Shown: one piece after another, positions 58,183 through 64,000 of the stretch | Layout of the letters: every line of letters starts with the position of its first letter | Position numbering within the stretch: position 1 is the stretch's first letter | NCBI GenBank assembly: GCA_934526065.1 | Contig: CAKSZX010000002.1 | Location: 62,001 to 126,000 of the forward strand | Direction of reading: 5' to 3' | DNA length: 64,000 nt | Source: an uncultured Oscillospiraceae bacterium | GTDB lineage: Bacteria > Bacillota > Clostridia > Oscillospirales > Ruminococcaceae | Position numbers and translations under genes: made by a program | Notes under the pieces: model-generated | Seen by the model: the letters and a program-made list of their open reading frames with translations, nothing else | Databases searched by the model: none | Told to the model about the DNA's origin: nothing

Positions 58183-59061
58183 ATGAAACAGAGAGTTTTA
58201 ACCGGAATTGTCGGTGCATTGCTATTGCTGGCAGTATTTATGATTTTTGACACAATATTTTTCAATATTGCGGTTTTGGCAGCTTACTTCATTGCTTTGT
58301 ATGAGATATACTCGGCTTTTAAAGAGCAAAATGCAAAGGCACTGTTTTTACTTTTGGGTATTACAGGGGCATATTTTATACTTTTACCTTATGTGCCACA
58401 AGTAAACAATCGGCTTGTAATTGCTTTGCTTATGGGAATATACGCCCTTATAACCGTTGCAAGCTTCGATAGAATAGATTTTAAAACACTATCGTCAAGC
58501 CTGATGTTCGGCTTGTATGTGCTGGTAGGCTTTGCCTCAATAACATATTTAAAGAATATTCTTCCCGTGGCTGAATACGGCCGGGACGGGTTATTCCTTT
58601 TTACTATGAGTGTTGTCGTGGCTTGGGGCAGTGATATATTCGCGTATTTCGGCGGATACCTTTTCGGCAAACATAAACTGGCACCTAATTTAAGCCCTAA
58701 AAAAACCATAGAGGGTTTTGTGGCCGGTGTTTTAGGGGCTCTTGTTTCCACTCTTTTGGCTTTGTGGGGATATTGTAATTTAAAACCGATTCTCGAAGGA
58801 ACGGCTCTTTCATACTCGGTTGAATTTATCCAGTATGTTTATGTTGGTTTGTTTGCTGCGGTAGGCGCAGTGGTAAGCGTTATAGGCGATTTGTTTGCCT
58901 CGGCCGTAAAAAGGCAGGTTGGCATAAAAGATTATGGCAACTTATTGCCGGGTCATGGCGGTATATTGGATAGATTTGACAGCGTGATAATTTTGACGCC
59001 GTATATGTGCGCCTTTGCTTATTATGTGGCAGCAAAGGGTGGATTGTTTATTGTTATTTAA
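58183..59061 (+). CDS. cdsA: Phosphatidate cytidylyltransferase
   Basis: This membrane enzyme makes CDP-diacylglycerol from phosphatidate and CTP. About eight membrane segments precede the C-terminal signature VKRQVGIKDYGNLLPGHGGILDRFDS, which is the CdsA motif. At 292 residues it is a usual size. The start is the ATG (MKQRVLTG); a GTG two codons before is less likely. It follows uppS after 8 nt. Confidence 0.95.
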   Translation: MKQRVLTGIVGALLLLAVFMIFDTIFFNIAVLAAYFIALYEIYSAFKEQNAKALFLLLGITGAYFILLPYVPQVNNRLVIALLMGIYALITVASFDRIDFKTLSSSLMFGLYVLVGFASITYLKNILPVAEYGRDGLFLFTMSVVVAWGSDIFAYFGGYLFGKHKLAPNLSPKKTIEGFVAGVLGALVSTLLALWGYCNLKPILEGTALSYSVEFIQYVYVGLFAAVGAVVSVIGDLFASAVKRQVGIKDYGNLLPGHGGILDRFDSVIILTPYMCAFAYYVAAKGGLFIVI

Positions 59062-59084
59062 GGCGTGTGTTTAACACGCCTTTG
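59060..59084 (+). terminator. Hairpin after cdsA
   Basis: AAGGCGTGT / ACACGCCTT stem with a weak T-tail. It may only partly terminate before dxr. Confidence 0.6.
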
Positions 59085-59188
59085 TTATCTTGTATAAAAT
59101 TTTAATAAATTCGTCATTATAAATTCATATAATTGATTTATAATGTGTGGTAATGTTGTTTGATTAGAAAAATATAAGGATGGTTATT

Positions 59189-60349
59189 ATGTATAAAAAA
59201 ATAATTGTTTTGGGTTCTACCGGCTCTATCGGTACACAAACTCTTGATGTTTGCCGTATGCACAATATCAAAGTTGTTGCACTTTCCGCAAACAGAAGCG
59301 TTGATAAGATAGAAGAACAAATTAAAGAATTTAAACCGGAATATGTATGTCTTACCGATTTGCAGGCCGCCGAGAGTTTTAAAGAAAAGGCGGATAAATA
59401 TGGGGTTAAACTTCTTTCCGGCAAAGAAGGGCTTATCACTCTTGCAAAACTTGATACGGATGCTTTGCTTTTGAATGCGGTAGTAGGTATTGCAGGGCTC
59501 GGTGCTACATTGCGGGCTATCGAAAGCGGAAAAGATGTTGCTCTTGCAAATAAGGAAAGTCTTGTTACCGGCGGTAAGCTTGTTACAGAGGCCGTTAAAA
59601 AGCACAATGTAAAACTTTTGCCGGTGGACAGCGAGCACTCTGCTATTTTCCAGTGTTTACAGGATAAAGAGAGCGCAAAGAGCTTAAAGAAGATTATCCT
59701 TACGGCCTCCGGCGGTCCGTTTTTCGGTTATACATCCCGGCAGCTTGAAAATGTGACAAAGCGGCAAGCATTAAAACATCCTAATTGGTCAATGGGTGCA
59801 AAACTCACAATAGATTCCGCCACACTTATGAATAAGGGGCTGGAACTTATTGAAGCTGTTTGGCTTTTCGGGTTAAAAGCAGAGGACATAAAAATTGTTG
59901 TTCACAGACAGAGCATTATTCATTCTGCGGTGCAATTTGCTGACAATGCGGTTATTGCACAACTTGGCAGTCCGGATATGCGCTTGCCTATTCAGTATGC
60001 GATTACATATCCCGAAAGATACGAATGTCCTGCGGCAGAACTTGATTTTTGGAATATGAAAGATTTGACATTTGCAAAGGCCGACCCGGATACATTCCTG
60101 TGTTTGAAAGCTGCTATTGAGGCAATCGGGAAAGGCGGTTTGTATCCTTGTGCCGTAAACGGCGCAAATGAGAGGGCAGTACAGCTTTTCTTGGAAGACA
60201 GAATATCTTTCACAGATATAGGCAGAGCTGTATATGCAACTCTCTCACATTTTGATTTTGATAATGACTACACCTTGGAGCAGGTTTATGAAACCGATGC
60301 CAAGGCAAGAGCTTTCGTAGATGAAATGCTTTTGAGCAAAGGAGAATAA
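59189..60349 (+). CDS. dxr: 1-deoxy-D-xylulose 5-phosphate reductoisomerase
   Basis: The enzyme commits to the MEP isoprenoid pathway. It has the NADPH motif IVLGSTGSIGTQTLDV, ANKESLVTGG, VDSEHSAIFQCL with the metal ligands, and NWSMGAKLTIDSATLMNKGLELIEA. At 386 residues it is typical. I choose the second ATG (MYKKIIVLGS), seven nt after AAGGATGG; the first ATG overlaps that site. Its stop overlaps the rseP start (TAATG). Confidence 0.97.
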   Translation: MYKKIIVLGSTGSIGTQTLDVCRMHNIKVVALSANRSVDKIEEQIKEFKPEYVCLTDLQAAESFKEKADKYGVKLLSGKEGLITLAKLDTDALLLNAVVGIAGLGATLRAIESGKDVALANKESLVTGGKLVTEAVKKHNVKLLPVDSEHSAIFQCLQDKESAKSLKKIILTASGGPFFGYTSRQLENVTKRQALKHPNWSMGAKLTIDSATLMNKGLELIEAVWLFGLKAEDIKIVVHRQSIIHSAVQFADNAVIAQLGSPDMRLPIQYAITYPERYECPAAELDFWNMKDLTFAKADPDTFLCLKAAIEAIGKGGLYPCAVNGANERAVQLFLEDRISFTDIGRAVYATLSHFDFDNDYTLEQVYETDAKARAFVDEMLLSKGE

Positions 60350-61371
60350 TGGGCATTTTAATTTCTGTTTTAGTTTTCGGATTGGTTGTAATGATACACG
60401 AATTCGGTCACTTTGCCGTAGCAAAAATTTGCGGTATAAAAGTAAATGAATTCAGTATTGGTATGGGGCCTAAAATTTTCGGAAAGAAAAAAGGAGATAC
60501 GGAATACAATCTGCGTGCACTTCCTATCGGCGGTTTTGTTGCCATGGAGGGAGAAGACGAAGGCGAAAATATGAGCGAAGGTTCGTTTAATTCCGTCCCT
60601 GTTCAAAGTCGTATTCTTGTTGTAATCGCAGGTGCGGTTATGAATATGATTTTAGGTTTTGCGGTTCTTTTGTTTTTGGTATCCGGAGAAGATGCAATAA
60701 CAAGCCGAAAGGTAAAGGGCTTTTACGAAAATGCCAAAACCTATGAAACCGGTCTGCGAGAAGATGATGAGATAGTTGCCATAAATGGCAGAAAGTGCTA
60801 CATTGCAGACGATATTATATATGAATTTGCCAGAACCGAAAACGCCTCTGCGGACTTTACGGTAATAAGGGACGGGGAAAAAATCCAGTTAAAAGGCGTA
60901 ACTTTTGACACGGTGGAAAACGATGACGGCACAAGCCGAATGATAATAGATTTTTATGTTTATCCTATTGAGAAAACGGTACATTCGGTTGTAAAAGAGG
61001 CCGCAAATTGGACAATCAGCCTTGCAAGAACGGTATTTTTAAGCCTTATTGACCTTGTTACAGGCCATGTGGCCATAAATCAAATGTCCGGCCCGGTTGG
61101 CATAGTAAGCACTATATCCGAAGCCGTAAGCTACGGTTACGAAAGCGTCTTGCTGATTTTGGCTATGATAACCATAAATTTAGGAGTATTCAACCTTATG
61201 CCGTTTCCGGCCCTTGACGGCGGCAGACTTCTGTTTTTATTGATTGAACTCTTGAGAGGTAAACCTTTAAATCCAAAGTACGAAATGTTTGTGAATGCCC
61301 GGGGAATGATAATTTTACTGGGCTTTATGGCATTTGTAACTTTCAGCGATATAACAAAACTTTTTATTTGA
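60349..61371 (+). CDS. rseP: Site-2 protease, RseP/RasP family
   Basis: This intramembrane zinc metalloprotease cleaves membrane-spanning anti-sigma factors and signal peptides. The first helix carries HEFGH (His17, Glu18, His21). A PDZ domain occupies ~110-190, and NLMPFPALDGGRL near the C-terminus holds the third metal ligand. At 340 residues it is a little short but complete. It is coupled to dxr by a one-base overlap and is followed by ispG. Confidence 0.95.
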   Translation: MGILISVLVFGLVVMIHEFGHFAVAKICGIKVNEFSIGMGPKIFGKKKGDTEYNLRALPIGGFVAMEGEDEGENMSEGSFNSVPVQSRILVVIAGAVMNMILGFAVLLFLVSGEDAITSRKVKGFYENAKTYETGLREDDEIVAINGRKCYIADDIIYEFARTENASADFTVIRDGEKIQLKGVTFDTVENDDGTSRMIIDFYVYPIEKTVHSVVKEAANWTISLARTVFLSLIDLVTGHVAINQMSGPVGIVSTISEAVSYGYESVLLILAMITINLGVFNLMPFPALDGGRLLFLLIELLRGKPLNPKYEMFVNARGMIILLGFMAFVTFSDITKLFI

Positions 61372-61381
61372 CGGTGACGAT

Positions 61382-62440
61382 ATGAGACATGAAAAAAGAA
61401 TTGTAAAAATAGGCAATACATTTTTGGGCGGCAACAACCCGATACTTGTGCAAAGTATGCTAAATGTAAAATCAAATGATGTACGGGGTAATGTTCGGCA
61501 GGCGGTAGCTCTTGAAAAAGAGGGCTGTCAAATTCTTCGTGTAAGCATTCCTACACTTGAAGATGTGCGTTTGATAGAGAATATTAAAAATGAAATAAAA
61601 ATACCCCTTGTGGCGGATATACACTTTGATTACCGCATAGCTTTGCGGGCAATAGACGCAGGCATTGACAAAGTGAGAATAAACCCCGGCAACATTGGTT
61701 CCGATGAGAGAGTTAAACAGGTTGTGGAGGCATGTAAGGTTAAAAATATTCCTATCAGAATAGGTGTAAATGCCGGCAGTTTGGAAAAACACATCTTGGC
61801 AAAATATGGTGCTCCCACCCCGGAGGCTCTCTGTGAAAGTGCAATGTACCATATCAGATTGCTTGAAAAATTTGATTTTAACGACATTGTTGTGTCAATT
61901 AAATCATCGAATGTTAAAACGATGATTGAAAGCTATCGTATGCTTGACTCCATGTGTGACTATCCGTTGCATTTGGGTGTAACCGAGGCCGGTACATATC
62001 GTATGGGTCTTATTAAGTCCGGTATGGGCATAGGTAATTTGCTTTTGGACGGTATCGGTGACACCCTGCGTGTAAGCCTTACGGATTCACCTCTTAAAGA
62101 AATTCCCGCCGGTTTTGATATTCTCCGTGCTGCAGGCATCAAAGTGCCCGGTCCGGAAATTATCTCTTGCCCCACTTGCGGCAGAACCAATCTTGATATT
62201 GCCGCAATAGCAACACAGGTTGAAGAAAGATTAAAGGGAATAAACAAGAATATAAAAGTTGCCGTTATGGGTTGTGCGGTAAACGGCCCGGGCGAGGCCA
62301 GAGAGGCCGATATAGGCATTGCATGCGGTGTTGACAATGCGGTTATGTTTAAAAAAGGCGAAAGAGTAAAGGTTTTACACGGCAATATAATTGACGAATT
62401 TGTAAAATCCATTTATGAATATTTAGAGGAAACAAATTGA
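61382..62440 (+). CDS. ispG: 4-hydroxy-3-methylbut-2-en-1-yl diphosphate synthase
   Basis: This iron-sulfur enzyme catalyses the sixth MEP pathway step. It has PILVQSMLNVKSND, VADIHFDYRIAL, and the cluster ligands Cys263 and Cys266 (CPTCGR) and Cys298 (MGCAVNGPGEARE). At 352 residues it is the compact bacterial type. GGTGACG precedes the ATG. Its stop overlaps the polC start. Confidence 0.97.
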   Translation: MRHEKRIVKIGNTFLGGNNPILVQSMLNVKSNDVRGNVRQAVALEKEGCQILRVSIPTLEDVRLIENIKNEIKIPLVADIHFDYRIALRAIDAGIDKVRINPGNIGSDERVKQVVEACKVKNIPIRIGVNAGSLEKHILAKYGAPTPEALCESAMYHIRLLEKFDFNDIVVSIKSSNVKTMIESYRMLDSMCDYPLHLGVTEAGTYRMGLIKSGMGIGNLLLDGIGDTLRVSLTDSPLKEIPAGFDILRAAGIKVPGPEIISCPTCGRTNLDIAAIATQVEERLKGINKNIKVAVMGCAVNGPGEAREADIGIACGVDNAVMFKKGERVKVLHGNIIDEFVKSIYEYLEETN

Positions 62441-64000
62441 GCAGAGCAGTTCTTGAAATTTACAATGATTACAATGGTGAGTATGTTGAACGGCTACAAG
62501 GGGTAAATCTTGAAGCCATTGACATTTCCCACTCAAAAGCCCATCTCATGGTTAAGTTGTCGTCATATAGGTTAACCGAGATTGAACGGTTACAGCGGTT
62601 TTGTGGCTTTTTAAGCGACAAATACCCGGACTATTCCATAGATATATTTAACAAATTTGATATTTCGTCATTTTGTCGGGGCGATTTGCAAATTTTATTA
62701 AGAATGTTTTGCGGCGATGTAAAAAATGTTCCTTTGGAATATTTTAAAAATTCACAGGTAGAAATCGTAAACAACATTATGCACTTAACCGTGGATAAAG
62801 GATACAGTTTTTTGGAAGGCTGCGGATTTTCCGGTTTACTGAGCCAATATATCTTTAAATTGACAGGTGAAAACATTCACATAGAGCTTGAAAATACACG
62901 GACTGACGAAGAAGAAATTTCTCGGCCTGTGTTTGTTCCGCCTGTCATAAAACACATAGAAGAAAAGCCTAAACACAACGATTTTTACATTAACGGTTTA
63001 AATATAAAAGATGACTCTGTCAAAGTCTTTATAGGCAAGTACATACCGCCTAAAAATCTTAACAGCATAGAATATGCCATTGAAAAAAACGGCAGAGTTA
63101 CCCTTTGGGGTAAGGTCTTTGCCGTAAATCAGCAGGGCAATTTCAGAAAAATATATATTTATTCAATTACCGATGGCAAAAATTCAATAAATGTAAAACT
63201 TCTCCTTGACCCGGGTACAACGGATTTTGACAAATATGACGCAATTAAGCCGGGAACATACTTTCTTGTAAACGGCGATTGCCAAATGGACAAGTATGAA
63301 CGCGATTATGTTATTATGCCACATGACATTGTGACATTTTCCGTCGCACCCAAAAAGGACAAAGCCGAAAAGAAGAGAATTGAGTTGCATTTGCATACAA
63401 AGCTTTCTTCAATGGATGCAGTTGTAAACCCGGACGAGGCAGTTCGATATGCTCACGATATGGGTCACAAGGCGATAGCCATAACCGACCATGGGGTAGT
63501 GCAGGGGTTTCCACAGGCAATGCTTGAGGCAGAGTCAATACAAAAAAATGACCCGGATTTTAAGCTGATATACGGCTGCGAGGGCTACTTGGTTGATAAT
63601 ATCGTAAAAGTTTATGACGGTAAAACCACAGGAAATCTCCGTGATATAGAGTTTGTTGTTTTTGATATTGAAACAACGGGCTTGAATCCAAATAACGAGG
63701 CCATAACCGAGATAGGTGCAGTTAAATGGAAAAACGGTGATGTTATAGAGGAATTTCAAACATTTGTAAACCCGGGCAAAAAAATACCAGCCAATATTGT
63801 GGAACTTACAGGCATTACCGACGATATGGTAAAGGATGCACCGGGGCAGGCTCAGGCTATCGAAATGTTCAAAGAATTTTCCGGCAACAGGATTTTGGTT
63901 GCACACAACGGCGCCGGATTTGATATAAATTTCATTAAAGTTGTAGCCGCAAGGGAAGGTGTGGCGTTTACCTGTGAAAATCTTGATACATTGCCCTTGG
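62437..64000 (+). CDS. polC: DNA polymerase III alpha subunit, PolC type (5' part)
   Basis: This is the first 521 codons of the replicative polymerase of Firmicutes; the rest is beyond the window. It starts at a TTG overlapping the ispG stop, with GAGGA 8 nt upstream. The order is an N-terminal domain, an OB-fold (~210-300; GRVTLWGKVFAVNQQGNF), then a PHP domain (HLHTKLSSMDAV, His318 and His320). The inserted proofreading exonuclease begins VFDIETTGLNP (Asp410, Glu412), and VAHNGAGFDINFI lies further on. The polymerase domain is not reached. The PolC layout sets the organism apart from those with DnaE only. Confidence 0.97.
   Translation, partial: MSRAVLEIYNDYNGEYVERLQGVNLEAIDISHSKAHLMVKLSSYRLTEIERLQRFCGFLSDKYPDYSIDIFNKFDISSFCRGDLQILLRMFCGDVKNVPLEYFKNSQVEIVNNIMHLTVDKGYSFLEGCGFSGLLSQYIFKLTGENIHIELENTRTDEEEISRPVFVPPVIKHIEEKPKHNDFYINGLNIKDDSVKVFIGKYIPPKNLNSIEYAIEKNGRVTLWGKVFAVNQQGNFRKIYIYSITDGKNSINVKLLLDPGTTDFDKYDAIKPGTYFLVNGDCQMDKYERDYVIMPHDIVTFSVAPKKDKAEKKRIELHLHTKLSSMDAVVNPDEAVRYAHDMGHKAIAITDHGVVQGFPQAMLEAESIQKNDPDFKLIYGCEGYLVDNIVKVYDGKTTGNLRDIEFVVFDIETTGLNPNNEAITEIGAVKWKNGDVIEEFQTFVNPGKKIPANIVELTGITDDMVKDAPGQAQAIEMFKEFSGNRILVAHNGAGFDINFIKVVAAREGVAFTCENLDTLPL

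Noticed and set aside
1..64000. CRISPR arrays, tRNA or rRNA genes, insertion sequences, prophage
   Set aside because: I looked for regular repeats, cloverleaf-type sequences, transposase motifs and phage gene runs on both strands and saw none; a covariance search for tRNA would settle the point.

Overview
The window is a gene-dense, low-GC chromosomal segment of an endospore-forming Firmicute. It most resembles an anaerobic gut-type Clostridia (Oscillospirales/Ruminococcaceae-like); this placement is inferred. The evidence is the gene content (SpoIIGA, SigE, SigG, a BofC-like protein, YlmC/YmxH, PolC-type polymerase, T-box and CIRCE control), strong GGAGG-type ribosome binding sites, and AT-rich intergenic regions with classical promoters and rho-independent terminators. 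I see no rRNA, tRNA, CRISPR array, insertion sequence or prophage. Nearly everything is vertically inherited housekeeping DNA, with a few accessory islands.

Layout. 1-2 kb: the 5' part of a metallo-beta-lactamase-fold hydrolase (minus) and a class B penicillin-binding protein. 2-9.6 kb: alaS under an alanine T-box (specifier GCC), then a HIT protein, comEC, holA, an RNase M5-like Toprim protein and a FolT-type transporter subunit. 9.6-13.9 kb (minus): a five-gene acyl-carrier cluster of FkbH-like enzyme, ACP, MaoC-like dehydratase, short-chain dehydrogenase and GNAT protein. 14-18.3 kb: a BofC-like protein, PBP1A and pyruvate kinase. 18.6-28.2 kb: nucleotide and nucleobase salvage (deoB, HAD phosphatases, adenine deaminase), YbaK, an ABC-F ATPase, an aminotransferase, a ferredoxin-like protein and a hybrid-cluster-protein-like protein. 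28.2-30.6 kb: a DtxR/MntR repressor, two lipoproteins (DUF4358-like and FMN-binding) and a Gx-type membrane protein. 30.6-32.7 kb: groESL with a variant CIRCE operator. 32.8-44.7 kb: recD2, comFC, mreB, a YgjP-like peptidase, pcrA, tmk, two acetyltransferase-like proteins, mltG and a U32 peptidase. 44.7-50.6 kb: a permease, a Cys-rich unknown protein, a HAD phosphatase, an SGNH hydrolase, gpsA and an XRE regulator. 50.7-53.4 kb: the sporulation block spoIIGA-sigE-sigG-ylmC. 54-64 kb: the conserved run rpsB-tsf-pyrH-frr-uppS-cdsA-dxr-rseP-ispG-polC, with polC running off the window.

The themes are translation (alaS, rpsB, tsf, frr), envelope synthesis (PBPs, mltG, uppS, cdsA, mreB, isoprenoids through dxr/ispG), DNA replication and repair (holA, polC, pcrA, recD2, tmk), competence remnants (comEC, comFC) and sporulation.

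The most interesting signals are these. sigG has no ATG, GTG or TTG in frame ahead of its conserved N-terminus; it appears to start at CTG inside a perfect 12-bp hairpin whose loop carries the Shine-Dalgarno sequence. The groESL operator is a symmetrically altered CIRCE. ComEC has lost the metal-binding motifs of its C-terminal nuclease-like domain. The FkbH/ACP/MaoC/SDR/GNAT cluster has no obvious known end product.
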